Positions 25,750 through 34,879 of a stretch of DNA of 64,000 bases are shown here, in pieces (the stretch's first letter is position 1; each line of letters opens with the position of its first letter). This DNA is from Lachnoclostridium sp. An138 (GTDB lineage: Bacteria; Bacillota; Clostridia; Lachnospirales; Lachnospiraceae), in the NCBI RefSeq assembly GCF_002160765.1, contig NZ_NFLF01000013.1, positions 1 to 64,000 on the forward strand, in the 5' to 3' direction. Position numbers and translations under genes: made by a program. The notes below the pieces were generated by a model that worked only from the letters and a program-made list of their open reading frames with translations, did no database searches and was not told the DNA's origin.

Positions 25750-25845
25750 CATTAGAATCGCTTCCCTTCGCTGGTCCTAACCAGAGCAGGTTCAAAGAGT
25801 CGGACTTATGCAGTCCTCTCAGCTCCAAAGAGTTCCCCTAGAATT
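25750..25845 (-). ncRNA. TPP riboswitch (THI element)
   Basis: Read on the minus strand the sequence holds GGGGAAC, GCTGAGAGG, then TTTGAACCTG and CTGGTTAGGACCAGCGAAGGG, the signature conserved blocks of the thiamine pyrophosphate aptamer in the right order. It lies about 110 bases upstream of ykoF and should repress the whole ykoF-to-20,362 operon when TPP is plentiful. Confidence 0.95.
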
Positions 25846-25926
25846 CTAAACTATATTCTGTTCTGATTTTTTACACATCTACTATAGCGTGTCATAAAGG
25901 CGGTGTCAAGCAGAAATCCCTGTGTC

Positions 25927-26733
25927 TCATCCAAGCTCCGGATACTCCGGATACCGCATTCCCAAAAGGGTCAGTCCTTTCGCGGGCGCCGTAGGCCCTG
26001 CCGCCTGCCGATCACAGGCCTCCAGGATACCGGCCATGTCCTCCGGCGCATACGCGCCAAGTCCGGTCTGGATCAGCGTTCCCGCCAGGATTCTCACCAT
26101 ATTGTAGAGAAAGCCGTTTCCGGTGACACGAATGCAGATCAGCCGTCCCTGTCCGGAAAGTTTCTGCTCTTCCACTTCCAGGCTGTAGATGGTCCGCACT
26201 GTGGTCTCCGCCTGGGTATGGATGCTGCAGAAGCTCTTGAAATCGTGTTCTCCGAGGAAATACGGACAGGCAGCCTTCATGCGCTCCACGTCCAGCTTTC
26301 TCCGGAAGAAATAAGTATTCATCCGGTATGCGGGCAATTCAAACTCCCGGTTCAGAATCCGGTATTCATAGGTCTTGACGCAGGCGGTCTTCCGGGGGTG
26401 GAAATCAGCCGGCACCTCCAGAGAACACTGTACCCGGATATCCTCCGGCAGGCGGCTGTTCAGCGCATAGGAAATCTTCTCCGCCGGCATTCGGGCCGCC
26501 GTGTCAAAGACCGCCACGTTTCCCAGCGCATGAACGCCGGAATCCGTCCGGCTGGCGCCGATGATTGTAATCTCCTCCCGAAACAGGGAAGAAAGCTCCC
26601 GGTTCAGGACCCCTTCTATGGTCTCCCCGTTCTTTTGCACCTGCCAGCCGCAGTAGTTCGTTCCGTCATAAGCCACTGACAGCAGCACCCTTTTTCGGTT
26701 CTGACTCATAACCGTACTCTCAGCGGCGCTCAT
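25927..26733 (-). CDS. truA: tRNA pseudouridine synthase A
   Basis: A pseudouridine synthase (268 residues from the first ATG) acting on positions 38-40 of the tRNA anticodon arm. The catalytic aspartate is in GASRTDSGVHALG, with VAYDGTNYCGWQ near the N-terminus and GNGFLYNMVRILAGTL in the C-terminal half. The start overlaps the ecfT stop by four bases; an internal ATG eight codons later (MSQNRKR) is an alternative. It is the last gene of ecfA1-ecfA2-ecfT-truA. Confidence 0.95.
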   Translation of the reverse strand: MSAAESTVMSQNRKRVLLSVAYDGTNYCGWQVQKNGETIEGVLNRELSSLFREEITIIGASRTDSGVHALGNVAVFDTAARMPAEKISYALNSRLPEDIRVQCSLEVPADFHPRKTACVKTYEYRILNREFELPAYRMNTYFFRRKLDVERMKAACPYFLGEHDFKSFCSIHTQAETTVRTIYSLEVEEQKLSGQGRLICIRVTGNGFLYNMVRILAGTLIQTGLGAYAPEDMAGILEACDRQAAGPTAPAKGLTLLGMRYPEYPELG

Positions 26734-27533
26734 AATATCACTCTCACCGCAATGATGGCCGCCAGAAACAGCAAAAGGATACCGTAAGCACAGTAATCCC
26801 TGCCTGCATAGACAAGCGGCTTCATCTTGGTCCTTCCCTCTCCGCCCCGGTAGCAGCGTGCCTCCATGGCCATGGCCAGATCATTGGCCCTCCGGAACGC
26901 CGAGATAAACAGCGGAACCAGCAGGGGCACCAGATTTTTTGCCCTCTGGATTAGATTTCCATGCTCAAAATCCGCTCCTCTGGCCATCTGCGCCTTCATG
27001 ATCTTATCCGTCTCCTCCAGCAGAATCGGGATAAACCGGAGGGCGATAGACATCATCATGGAGATCTCATGAACCGGCACATGAAGCTTCTTCAGCGGTC
27101 CCAGCAGCGTCTCCAGCCCGTCCGTGAGATCATTGGGCGTCGTGGTCAGCGTCATCAGCGAGGAGCCGATAATCAGGTAAATCAGGCGGATCGCCATGAA
27201 GATGGCGGTGCGGAGCCCCTGATCAGTGATCCGCAGCTTCCAGATCTGCACCAGCACCCGGTCTCCGGGCGTCAGAAACAGATTAAATACCAGCGTGATC
27301 ATCAAAATAATGAAAATAGTCTTTAAGCCACGCACAATAAAATGAAAAGGCACCTTGGAAAGGCGGATCATGGCAATCAGAAACACAGTCGCTACCACGT
27401 ATCCAACCCAGCTGTTAATCAGAAACAGAGCCACCAGAAACCCAATCGTGCCCACCAGCTTTACCCGCGGGTCCAGCTTATGAAGAATGGAATCTGCCGG
27501 ATAATACTGTCCCAGCGTAATATCTCTTATCAT
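26730..27533 (-). CDS. ecfT: ECF transporter transmembrane protein EcfT
   Basis: A 267-residue membrane protein of the shared (group II) ECF vitamin-transport module. It has six or so hydrophobic segments and the two ATPase-coupling motifs (AQMARGADF and AMEARCYRGG). It starts with the typical GQYYPADSILHKLDPRVKL. It overlaps truA and ecfA2 by four bases at either end. It is distinct from YkoC at 22,218-22,934, so two ECF coupling proteins lie within 5 kb. Confidence 0.95.
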   Translation of the reverse strand: MIRDITLGQYYPADSILHKLDPRVKLVGTIGFLVALFLINSWVGYVVATVFLIAMIRLSKVPFHFIVRGLKTIFIILMITLVFNLFLTPGDRVLVQIWKLRITDQGLRTAIFMAIRLIYLIIGSSLMTLTTTPNDLTDGLETLLGPLKKLHVPVHEISMMMSIALRFIPILLEETDKIMKAQMARGADFEHGNLIQRAKNLVPLLVPLFISAFRRANDLAMAMEARCYRGGEGRTKMKPLVYAGRDYCAYGILLLFLAAIIAVRVIL

Positions 27534-28393
27534 AGTTTCTTTCCCTTCTTCCGGAAGGCCTCCAGAATCTCTTCCCTGGCCTCTTCTATCGTCGTCGCAT
27601 TTTCGTCTGCGTCAAAGCCCCTGTCCTTCAGCGTGTGCATGATATAAGTCACCTGAGGCGCGGCAAGCCCCACGCTTTCCAGCTCCTTATAGTGGCGGAA
27701 CACCTCCCGCGGGACATCGTCGTACATGACTTCTCCCTGATTCATCACAATGATGCGTTCCACATATTTTGCCACATCCTCCATGCTGTGGGAGACCAGA
27801 ATGACCGTGATTCCCCGCTCTTTATGAAGCAGACTGATCTGATCGAGAATCTCGTCCCTGCCCCTGGGGTCCAGACCTGCAGTGGGCTCATCCAGAATCA
27901 GCACCTCCGGCTCCATGGCCAGCACGCCCGCGATAGCTACCCGGCGTTTCTGGCCGCCGGACAGATCAAAGGGAGACTGCTTCTCATACTCCTCAGAAAT
28001 TCCTACCATGCGCAGGGCTTCTCTGGCACGCTTCTCGGCCTCTTCCTGGGAAAGGCCCTGGTTCTTCGGCCCAAAGCACACGTCACTGAGTACATCCACT
28101 TCAAAAAGCTGGTGCTCCGGATACTGGAAGACCAGCCCCACCTTGCTGCGGAGACGGCGCATGTCATAATTCTCGGAATAAATGTCTTCTCCATTAAAAT
28201 AAATATGTCCCGATGTCGCTTTCACCAGCCCGTTCAGATGCTGGACCAGCGTGGATTTTCCGGAACCCGTATGGCCGATCAGGCCGATAAACTGGCCATC
28301 CCGGATCTCCAGACTGACCTGTTTCAACGCGTGAATCTCATAGGCCGTATCCGGACTGTAGGTATAACTGACGTTCTCTAATACAATTGACAT
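27530..28393 (-). CDS. ecfA2: ECF transporter ATPase EcfA2
   Basis: A 287-residue ABC ATPase with Walker [10 protein letters not shown], signature [10 protein letters not shown], Walker [13 protein letters not shown] and the C-terminal extension typical of EcfA subunits. It pairs with EcfA1 to drive EcfT and several interchangeable substrate-binding proteins elsewhere in the genome. It overlaps ecfA1 by 16 bases. Confidence 0.95.
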   Translation of the reverse strand: MSIVLENVSYTYSPDTAYEIHALKQVSLEIRDGQFIGLIGHTGSGKSTLVQHLNGLVKATSGHIYFNGEDIYSENYDMRRLRSKVGLVFQYPEHQLFEVDVLSDVCFGPKNQGLSQEEAEKRAREALRMVGISEEYEKQSPFDLSGGQKRRVAIAGVLAMEPEVLILDEPTAGLDPRGRDEILDQISLLHKERGITVILVSHSMEDVAKYVERIIVMNQGEVMYDDVPREVFRHYKELESVGLAAPQVTYIMHTLKDRGFDADENATTIEEAREEILEAFRKKGKKL

Positions 28394-29241
28394 AACGCTT
28401 CCACCAGTTCCTCTCTTGTCAGAATCCCGTCAGGCAGATCAAGCCCTGCTTTTTTCAGTTCCCAGGCAAGCAGTGTGGCCTGGGGCACATCCAGCCGGTA
28501 GGATTTCAGCGTCTCCACCTGGGAGAAGATCTCCCGGGGCGTCCCCTGCATGACTACTTTGCCGTCATCCATGACGAGAACCTTATTTGCGTAAATGACT
28601 TCTTCCATATAATGTGTGATCAGAATGACCGTAATATCTTCCACCTGATTCAACGCCCGGACCGCGCGGATGACTTCCTTCCGCCCATTAGGGTCCAGCA
28701 TGGCCGTAGGCTCGTCCAGCACGATACATTTCGGATGCATGGCTACCACACCGGCTATGGCTACCCGCTGCTTCTGGCCGCCGGAAAGCTTGTTCGGAGA
28801 ATGATGCCTGTATTTCAGCATATTGACCGCTTTCAGGCTCTCCTCCACACGTTCCCAGATTTCCTTTGTGGGCACTCCCATGTTTTCCGGGCCGAATCCC
28901 ACATCCTCTTCCACAATCGTCCCGATGATCTGGTTGTCCGGATTCTGGAATACCATTCCCGCGCTCTGGCGCACATCCCAGAGATTTTCTTCCTCCCTGG
29001 TATCCAGGCCGTTTACCCAAAGAGTCCCTTCGCTGGGAGTCAAAAGGGCATTGATATGCTTGGCGAGTGTAGACTTGCCGGAACCGTTATGTCCCAGGAT
29101 CGCCACAAAATCGCCCTTCTCCACCTCAAAGCTCACGCCATCCACTGCCCGGATCGTCTCCTTCTCCCGGCCCTCTTCATCGTATTTTCTATAATTATAT
29201 ACCAGCTTATCCGCCTTAATCATTTCCTGTCTTTTTTCCAT
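28378..29241 (-). CDS. ecfA1: ECF transporter ATPase EcfA1
   Basis: An ABC ATPase of about 287 residues with Walker [10 protein letters not shown], signature [10 protein letters not shown] and Walker [13 protein letters not shown]. The start is taken at [13 protein letters not shown]; another ATG six codons later would also fit the family start, and neither has a strong ribosome site. It is the first gene of the ecfA1-ecfA2-ecfT-truA group. The 230 bases upstream (29,242-29,471) show no gene. Confidence 0.93.
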   Translation of the reverse strand: MEKRQEMIKADKLVYNYRKYDEEGREKETIRAVDGVSFEVEKGDFVAILGHNGSGKSTLAKHINALLTPSEGTLWVNGLDTREEENLWDVRQSAGMVFQNPDNQIIGTIVEEDVGFGPENMGVPTKEIWERVEESLKAVNMLKYRHHSPNKLSGGQKQRVAIAGVVAMHPKCIVLDEPTAMLDPNGRKEVIRAVRALNQVEDITVILITHYMEEVIYANKVLVMDDGKVVMQGTPREIFSQVETLKSYRLDVPQATLLAWELKKAGLDLPDGILTREELVEALCQLY

Positions 29242-29471
29242 CCGTGTCTCTTCACTTCTCACTTTCCAACCGGAACGGCTTTTGCGCCGGATTTCCTTTT
29301 ACTATTTCTTCTTATTATTTCCTTTTTTATCCTTGATTTCCCGTTCGGGCGTCCCGCTCTACGGAATATGTCAGCTTATTTTATCCTATCTGCAGGGCTT
29401 TTGCAAGAAAAAACCTGTCCGCGCGCCAGATTTGGATAAACTGTCCGCCTCTCTCGCCTGTCCTGTCAAAA

Positions 29472-29506
29472 CAAAAAGAGGCTGCGTTCTGAAACACAAC
29501 CTCTAT
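29472..29506 (-). terminator. Terminator after dnaJ
   Basis: AGAGGTTGTG and CGCAGCCTCT form a hairpin on the minus strand followed by TTTTTGTTTT, just past the dnaJ stop. Confidence 0.75.
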
Positions 29507-29511
29507 CTATC

Positions 29512-30570
29512 TCAAGCGGCCCTTCCTCCGCGTCCTCTTCTCTTTGTGAGCTCCTCATATTCTTTCAGCTTCTGTCTCTCTTCCGGCGTCAGCTGGGTGG
29601 GAACCTGAATCTGTATCGTCACATACTGGTCGCCGTGCGCCTTACTGTCCTTCATGGAAACGATCCCTTTGCCGCGCAGGCGGATCTTTTTGCCTGACTG
29701 AGTACCGGCCGGAACCTTGCACACCACATTACCATAGAGGGTCGGGAAGCTGGCTTCTCCGCCAAATACAGCTGTCGTAAACGGAATATCCGCTGTGGTA
29801 TAGACGTCCATTCCTTTCCGCTCATAACCTGCTTTCGGCGCGATGTGCACCTTCAGAAGCAGATCGCCGTTCTCTCCGCCGCCGATTCCCGGATGGCCCT
29901 TGCCGCGCAGGCGGACGCTCTTGCCGTCGTCGATTCCCGCGGGGATGTGTACGCTCAGGGACTGCACGCTGCCGCTCCCGTCCGCTGCCTGAATGTGGAT
30001 CATCTTATCGCACCCAAAGGCCGCCTCTTCGAAACCGACTGTAATATCTGCGTGCAGATCCTCTCCTTTATAAGAGCTCTGCCGGTACCCGCTCTGGAAA
30101 CCGGAGCCTGCCCTGCCGCCAAAGCCGCTCTGGCCGCTGCCATGGAATATATTCCCGAAAATATCCCCGAACATATCGTCCATGTTCATATTGCTGCCGT
30201 CAAAATGAAACTCATGATAGGTTCCGTCGCTGGAACGGTAGCTTCCGGTGCCAAAACCGCCGTTTCCAAAGCCTCCGTTTCCAAAACCTCCATAAAAGCC
30301 TGAGCCATTGCCTGTGCCTGCACCGGAAGCCCGTGCTCCGCCCGTCTCGTCAAAGGCTGCGAATCCAAACTGATCATACAGCTTCTTCTTTTCCGGATCG
30401 CTTAAGACGTTATAAGCCTCTGTTACTTCCTTGAATTTCTGTTCCGCTGCCTTGTCATCCGGATTCATGTCCGGATGATACTTTTTTGCCAGTTTCCGGT
30501 ATGCTTTCTTAATCTCTTTCTCGTCAGCCTGCTTTCCGATGCCGAGCACCTCGTAGTAATCCCTTTTCAT
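29512..30570 (-). CDS. DnaJ-family co-chaperone lacking the zinc-finger domain
   Basis: A 352-residue J-domain protein. Residues 1-70 are the J domain with the HPD tripeptide in [15 protein letters not shown], then a glycine/phenylalanine-rich region (repeated GGFGNGGF) up to about residue 150, then the C-terminal peptide-binding domains. The CxxCxGxG zinc repeats of full DnaJ are missing, so it is CbpA/type-II-like. The ATG at 30,570 follows GGAGGTG. It lies downstream of hsp20 and probably shares its heat-shock promoter. Confidence 0.93.
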   Translation of the reverse strand: MKRDYYEVLGIGKQADEKEIKKAYRKLAKKYHPDMNPDDKAAEQKFKEVTEAYNVLSDPEKKKLYDQFGFAAFDETGGARASGAGTGNGSGFYGGFGNGGFGNGGFGTGSYRSSDGTYHEFHFDGSNMNMDDMFGDIFGNIFHGSGQSGFGGRAGSGFQSGYRQSSYKGEDLHADITVGFEEAAFGCDKMIHIQAADGSGSVQSLSVHIPAGIDDGKSVRLRGKGHPGIGGGENGDLLLKVHIAPKAGYERKGMDVYTTADIPFTTAVFGGEASFPTLYGNVVCKVPAGTQSGKKIRLRGKGIVSMKDSKAHGDQYVTIQIQVPTQLTPEERQKLKEYEELTKRRGRGGRAA

Positions 30571-30605
30571 CTGCAATCACCTCCCAGTCCAAGCATTGTC
30601 ATACT

Positions 30606-30653
30606 CAGAGGAACGGGGGCGCCAGCCCTCCGGCCGGCGTCCCCGTTCCTCTG
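30606..30653 (-). other. Strong intercistronic hairpin between hsp20 and dnaJ
   Basis: CAGAGGAACGGGGACGCC pairs with GGCGCCCCCGTTCCTCTG with hardly a mismatch and no T run after it. Such stems often set the relative mRNA stability of two operon genes rather than end transcription. Confidence 0.6.
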
Positions 30654-30672
30654 TCGTCTATCTGAAAAGGCG

Positions 30673-31116
30673 TCAGCCTTCAATTGTAATATAGCTGTTA
30701 TTTTCTACAACAGGCTTTTCTTCCTTCTTCGGAACTGTAATCTTCAGAACACCATCTTCAAACTTCGCCTTGATGTCTTCCTGCTTCATCTCATCGCCTA
30801 CATAGAAGCTTCTGCTGCAGGTTCCCGCGTAACGTTCTCTGCGGATGTAGGTTCCGTTCTCCTGCTTCTCTTCCTTATTGCTGCCAGTAGAAGCCGTGAT
30901 GGTCAGATACCCGTTTTTCAGCTCTGCCTTCACGTTCTCTTTCTTTACGCCCGGCAGTTCAATCTCAATCTCATAAGCGGAAGCTGTGTCCTTCACATCG
31001 GTGCGCATCAGGTTTGCCGCTTCCTTCCCATAGGTCCTCTTTCCTGTATACGGAAACGCGAAATCACTCATAAAATCATCCAGTAAACTTTCTCCAAAAA
31101 TACTCGGCATTAACAT
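30673..31116 (-). CDS. Small heat-shock protein (Hsp20/alpha-crystallin)
   Basis: A 147-residue Hsp20. The alpha-crystallin domain spans about residues 40-140, with YEIEIELPGVKKENVKAEL and the hallmark FEDGVLKITVPKK near the end. It prevents aggregation of unfolding proteins. The start at 31,116 has AAGGAGG seven bases upstream. A CIRCE operator overlaps its promoter, so HrcA controls it, and dnaJ follows downstream. Confidence 0.95.
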   Translation of the reverse strand: MLMPSIFGESLLDDFMSDFAFPYTGKRTYGKEAANLMRTDVKDTASAYEIEIELPGVKKENVKAELKNGYLTITASTGSNKEEKQENGTYIRRERYAGTCSRSFYVGDEMKQEDIKAKFEDGVLKITVPKKEEKPVVENNSYITIEG

Positions 31117-31129
31117 AACTCATTCCTCC

Positions 31130-31171
31130 TTATTTGCTGCGGTTTTCCAACCGCTGTACCAGCTTTCTCAT
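31130..31171 (-). CDS. Possible upstream ORF in the hsp20 leader (13 residues)
   Basis: MRKLVQRLENRSK, with GGAGG five bases before the ATG. Its stop codon is the first part of the hsp20 ribosome site (TAAGGAGG). Spacing suggests translational coupling to hsp20. It may be chance; only the ribosome site and the overlap support it. Confidence 0.4.
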   Translation of the reverse strand: MRKLVQRLENRSK

Positions 31172-31246
31172 CGGAACCTCCGGAAGCTTTATCTGAAAAT
31201 CTTCAAAACTCTTTATCGATTTTCCCTCTTCCTTCGTTCTGAGTAT

Positions 31247-31288
31247 GTTATACCACCTTTATTAGCACTCGTCAAGCATGAGTGCTAA
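31247..31288 (-). promoter_or_regulatory. hsp20 promoter with CIRCE (HrcA) operator
   Basis: TTGACG (31,270-31,275) and TATAAC (31,247-31,252) are 17 bases apart on the minus strand. The CIRCE inverted repeat TTAGCACTC-N9-GAGTGCTAA, a perfect match, occupies 31,262-31,288 and covers the -35 box. HrcA bound here would block transcription until heat shock. Confidence 0.97.
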
Positions 31289-31419
31289 TATTTTATAAAT
31301 TGTTTATATTCTTAATTTTTGTATAAGAATCATAATTATTTTGAAATATTTACTGTACAATTTCTTTGTTTTCCGGCAGCCAGCCTTCCGGTATCTTCCG
31401 CCTCATCCTGTCTCTCCGC

Positions 31420-32796
31420 TTACAGCCGCTTTACCGCGTCCATGGCCAGATCGGAACGCTCACATTCCTGGGCAGAAAGGCTGATCTGCCAGCAGAGCGG
31501 GCTTCCTTTCATATAGTTTGCCGCATAGCTCAGGCCGTTGGTCCGCTCATTTAGAAACGGCCGGTCAATCTGCTGGGGATCACCGAGCAGAATGATCTTT
31601 GTACCCCGGCCTGCCCGGGTGATTATTCCTTTGACCTGGTTGGGCGTCATATTCTGCGCCTCATCAATAATCAGGTAGGTTTTCACAATGGAGCGCCCCC
31701 GGATAAAATTCAGCGCTTCCGTCTGAATCAGGCCCCGCTCAAAGATTTCGCTGACCTTGTCTCCCAGCAGCATCTCGTTTTCATATCTGCGCCCTTCGTC
31801 AGAATCCAGAAGCTGCTCCAGATTATCGATGACAGGGCGCATGAGCGGCGCGATCTTTTCCTGCTCATCTCCGGGCAGGAAGCCAATATCCTCGTCAAAC
31901 TGGGCGTTGGGACGGCTGATGACAATCCGGCGGTACTCGCCGTTGGGGTTGTTGTAGAGCTTTTCCAGCCCCACCGCCAGCGAATAAAAGGTCTTTGCAG
32001 TGCCTGCCATTCCTTTGATAATCACAAGCGGCGCCTTGTCGGCTCCCGTCATCAGGGCCTCCTGGATAAAATACTGTCCCACATTACGGGGCGACACGCC
32101 ATAGGGCCTGCTTTTCTTATAGACGAGAGGAACGATGCGGTTCCCTTCTACGCGGCCCAGCAGCGTCTTTTTCGAAGACTGGTCCAGCCTCAGCACAAGA
32201 AACTCATTTTCTGTAAGCTCCGGTTTCTTCCTCTCCCCGCTTTCATCTGTCTGATAGACCGCCTCTGAGGGAATCCCGCTTTTTTTGAATTCCTTCGCCA
32301 GCTCCTCCGGCAGATAGACCTCCGCGCGGCCGGTGTACAATGCGTCGTCAGGGCTTACCTGCTCCGTCGTAAAGTCCTCCGCCTTGATGCCGAGAATATC
32401 CGCCTTAATCCGCAGAACCAGATCCTTCGTCACCAGGACGACCTGTTCCTCCGGGTTCTGCTCCTGCAGTCCCCGGCAGACCATCAGAATCCGGTTGTCC
32501 GCCTTGTCCTCCGGAAGATCCGGCGGAAGCTCCACATGCACAAAATTCTTCTCAATGCGCAAAAGGCCGCCTTCCGGCAGCCTCGTCCCCTCAAACAAAT
32601 CTCCGCTCAGGCGCAGTTCCTCCAGCATACGGATTGCTGTGCGCGCATTTGCCCCCCGCTCGCCTTCCGCTTTTTTCAGTCCATCCAGCTCCTCCAGAAC
32701 TACCAGCGGCAGAACCACCGTGTGCTCCTCAAAGCAGCGCAGCGCGTAAGGCGCCTGAATCAGTACATTGGTATCCAGTACGTAAGTCTTCTTCAT
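31420..32796 (-). CDS. PhoH-family ATPase with N-terminal PIN domain
   Basis: A 458-residue protein. Residues 1-150 are a PIN nuclease-type domain (LDTNVLIQAP, later DNRILMVCR and VVLVTKDLVLR), and residues 230-458 are a PhoH P-loop ATPase (GMAGTAKTFYS, then YLIIDEAQNMTPNQ). This PIN-PhoH (YlaK-like) fusion is thought to unwind and cut RNA. The start MKKTYVLDT at 32,796 has GGGGAGG just upstream. The upstream palindrome may regulate it. Confidence 0.93.
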   Translation of the reverse strand: MKKTYVLDTNVLIQAPYALRCFEEHTVVLPLVVLEELDGLKKAEGERGANARTAIRMLEELRLSGDLFEGTRLPEGGLLRIEKNFVHVELPPDLPEDKADNRILMVCRGLQEQNPEEQVVLVTKDLVLRIKADILGIKAEDFTTEQVSPDDALYTGRAEVYLPEELAKEFKKSGIPSEAVYQTDESGERKKPELTENEFLVLRLDQSSKKTLLGRVEGNRIVPLVYKKSRPYGVSPRNVGQYFIQEALMTGADKAPLVIIKGMAGTAKTFYSLAVGLEKLYNNPNGEYRRIVISRPNAQFDEDIGFLPGDEQEKIAPLMRPVIDNLEQLLDSDEGRRYENEMLLGDKVSEIFERGLIQTEALNFIRGRSIVKTYLIIDEAQNMTPNQVKGIITRAGRGTKIILLGDPQQIDRPFLNERTNGLSYAANYMKGSPLCWQISLSAQECERSDLAMDAVKRL

Positions 32797-32801
32797 AGTA
32801 C

Positions 32802-32844
32802 CTCCCCGGATAGTATTCTTATCTTCACTATAACATCCGGGGAG
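32802..32844 (-). promoter_or_regulatory. Ten-base inverted repeat around the phoH start region
   Basis: CTCCCCGGAT (arm 32,835-32,844 on the minus strand) and ATCCGGGGAG (arm 32,802-32,811) are perfect complements with a 23-base loop that holds a TATAGT-like -10 box. The downstream arm contains the phoH ribosome site. If transcribed whole the stem would hide the ribosome site; if the start is inside the loop it is an operator. Confidence 0.5.
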
Positions 32845-32930
32845 AGCCCTTTCTATCAGCCTTCTTTTAATTTTCCGTAAAATCTCCGTAAACCCTGTAC
32901 GGAAAGCTCCGGTTTCTGTCTTTCCTGTCT

Positions 32931-33782
32931 TTATCCTTCCGCCGGCACTCTTTCCCGATCCGGATGCTCTCCGGACCATCCGATCTGCGGAAGCGTCATC
33001 AGGCGGTGCATGTCGTCATCCTCAATGGTGAAGCCGAACACGTCCAGGTTCTGGCGCATGCGCTCCGGAGAAGAAGACTTCGGCAGCGGCAGAACCCCGC
33101 ACTGCAGGGCGAACCGGATACAGATCTGAGCCACGGATACCTGGTATTTGTCCGCCAGCTCCGCAAGCAGCGGCTCCTTCAGAACACGGGCCCGGCCTAT
33201 GGGACTCCATGCCTCCACCTGGATGCCAAGCCTCTGGGAAAAGTCCACCGCCGCTTTCTGGATATAACCCGGATGGAATTCCAGCTGGTTCACCACAGGA
33301 ACGATCCCGGTCCGCTCCATCAGGTTATTCAGATGGTGAGGCAGGAAATTGCTGACGCCGATGGCCCGGACCTTTCCGGCCCGGTAAAGCTCCTCCATCG
33401 CCTTCCAGGTCTCCACATCCAGCTCTCTCCACTCGGCGCTCAGATCCTCCGGCCGGGGCCAGTGAATCAGATACAGATCCAGATAATCCGTCCCAAGCTT
33501 CTTCAGGGATGTCTCAAATTCTTTTCGTGTGGATTCATAGCCAAGCCTGCTCCGCCACACCTTTGAAGTAATAAAAAATTCCTCTCTGGGAATCCCGCTC
33601 TCCCGCACAGCCTTTCCCACCGCTTCCTCATTCAGATAGGCGGAAGCCGTGTCAAGGTGCCGGTATCCCTGACGGATAGCCTCGCTGATAACAGCCTCGC
33701 CCTGACCGTCCGCCGCCTTGTAAGTACCGAAACCTACAGCCGGAATTTCCACGCCGTTGGCCAATGTAAATGTATGACGCAT
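32931..33782 (-). CDS. Aldo/keto reductase
   Basis: A 283-residue NADPH-dependent aldo/keto reductase of the YvgN/2,5-diketogluconate-reductase type. Catalytic residues are visible: Asp and Tyr in HLDTASAYLNEEAVG, Lys in ITSKVWRS and His in YLIHWPRP, plus the cofactor loop LPKSSSPERM. The start MRHTFTLANG is at 33,782. The substrate is not evident. It is a single gene between phoH and the HD hydrolase. Confidence 0.93.
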   Translation of the reverse strand: MRHTFTLANGVEIPAVGFGTYKAADGQGEAVISEAIRQGYRHLDTASAYLNEEAVGKAVRESGIPREEFFITSKVWRSRLGYESTRKEFETSLKKLGTDYLDLYLIHWPRPEDLSAEWRELDVETWKAMEELYRAGKVRAIGVSNFLPHHLNNLMERTGIVPVVNQLEFHPGYIQKAAVDFSQRLGIQVEAWSPIGRARVLKEPLLAELADKYQVSVAQICIRFALQCGVLPLPKSSSPERMRQNLDVFGFTIEDDDMHRLMTLPQIGWSGEHPDRERVPAEG

Positions 33783-33903
33783 CCTTGATTCCTCCCCTAA
33801 AAAACATTTCCATGTTATATAGTGTAACATGTCCGCTTCTTTGAGAAAAGACTCTTTTCATTCAAAAACGCTGGCAGAAAGGCGAAAGTTCCGGCCGTCC
33901 ATA

Positions 33904-34569
33904 TTACAGCACCTTGCTTCCGTTGGCGGTCAGCTTGAATCTGGAGCCCAGCACCTCCGCCGCGCGCCTGCACATCAGCATCCGTTCCAGAAAGATTTCA
34001 AAATAATCCAGCATGGAGCAGATCTCATCATCCAGATGAATGTCCAGATGAATCACCTTTTTTTCCACATTCACTGTAAGCTCCGTGCTTTTCGCCGCGT
34101 AGTTCACCCGGTCATGAATGTCAAAGGTAGACATATCCTTATTGCGCACCCGGTCCCGGCGCACGTCTGTCTTGTCCGCCAGAATGAGAGCCGCCGAAAT
34201 CGGATCAAAGGCTGTGCCGGTATTTTCATCATGATTTCCTACGGCGCTCACCACGGCCGCCACCTCTGCCGGCTCCATCCCCATGTCCCGCAGGATCTGA
34301 AAGACCAGCACGGCTCCGGAATGGGCATGGTCATGGCGGTTCACCGCGTTTCCCACATCGTGCATATAGCCCGCGATCCGGGCCAGTTCAATCTGCCGCT
34401 TCGGATAATCCAGCTGCTTCAGGATTCTTCCCGCTGTGGCGGAGACCCGGCCCGCATGGATTTTCGAGTGTTCTGTATATCCCAGCACGCCAAGCATTTC
34501 ATTGCCCCGCGCAATCAGCTGATCGACATATTCATTTTTTACCACATCTTTTACGGTTACTTTCTCCAT
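33904..34569 (-). CDS. HD-domain phosphohydrolase
   Basis: A 221-residue metal-dependent phosphohydrolase. The HD motif is in ARIAGYMHDVGNAVNRHDH, preceded by HSKIHAGRV and followed by NHDENTG and ADKTDVRRDR. Known HD relatives cleave nucleotides or signalling nucleotides; the substrate here is unassigned. GGAG lies eight bases before the ATG at 34,569. The region 34,570-34,777 between this gene and the ABC-F leader contains divergent promoters. Confidence 0.85.
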   Translation of the reverse strand: MEKVTVKDVVKNEYVDQLIARGNEMLGVLGYTEHSKIHAGRVSATAGRILKQLDYPKRQIELARIAGYMHDVGNAVNRHDHAHSGAVLVFQILRDMGMEPAEVAAVVSAVGNHDENTGTAFDPISAALILADKTDVRRDRVRNKDMSTFDIHDRVNYAAKSTELTVNVEKKVIHLDIHLDDEICSMLDYFEIFLERMLMCRRAAEVLGSRFKLTANGSKVL

Positions 34570-34777
34570 TCTTCTCACTCCTGTTCCATCTTTAGCAATA
34601 TGAAAATTGTACCCGTCTTATGTAAAATCCGTATGAAATTCAGGTTAACTCTTCAAATCCGCCTGAAACTGTCCCGAAACAGGCGCAAAACTTCCGGAAA
34701 GGCGCGTAAAACTGGTTCAAAACTTCTACAAAGGTCTTGCAAAATCAATTTTTTCTTGTAAAATAGGAAGAGGTTTC

Positions 34778-34816
34778 ATGTCAATACCCTGGCGCCGGCA
34801 TACCAGAGGGCAGTAA
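34778..34816 (+). CDS. Possible leader peptide of the ABC-F gene (12 residues)
   Basis: The frame MSIPWRRHTRGQ has GGAAGAGG four bases before its ATG and lies 64 bases upstream of the ABC-F start. It follows a promoter-like TTGCAA-N16-TAAAAT (about 34,737-34,764). After the stop a small stem GCAGTAAAGCCA/TGGCTGC with a T-rich tail may be a weak terminator. ABC-F resistance genes are often controlled by such leaders; here it is a proposal. Confidence 0.45.
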   Translation: MSIPWRRHTRGQ

Positions 34817-34879
34817 AGCCAAAATGGCTGCATTTCCTTTTCCGGCCGGAGCAAGGATATACTTTATGAGGAGTTTGAA

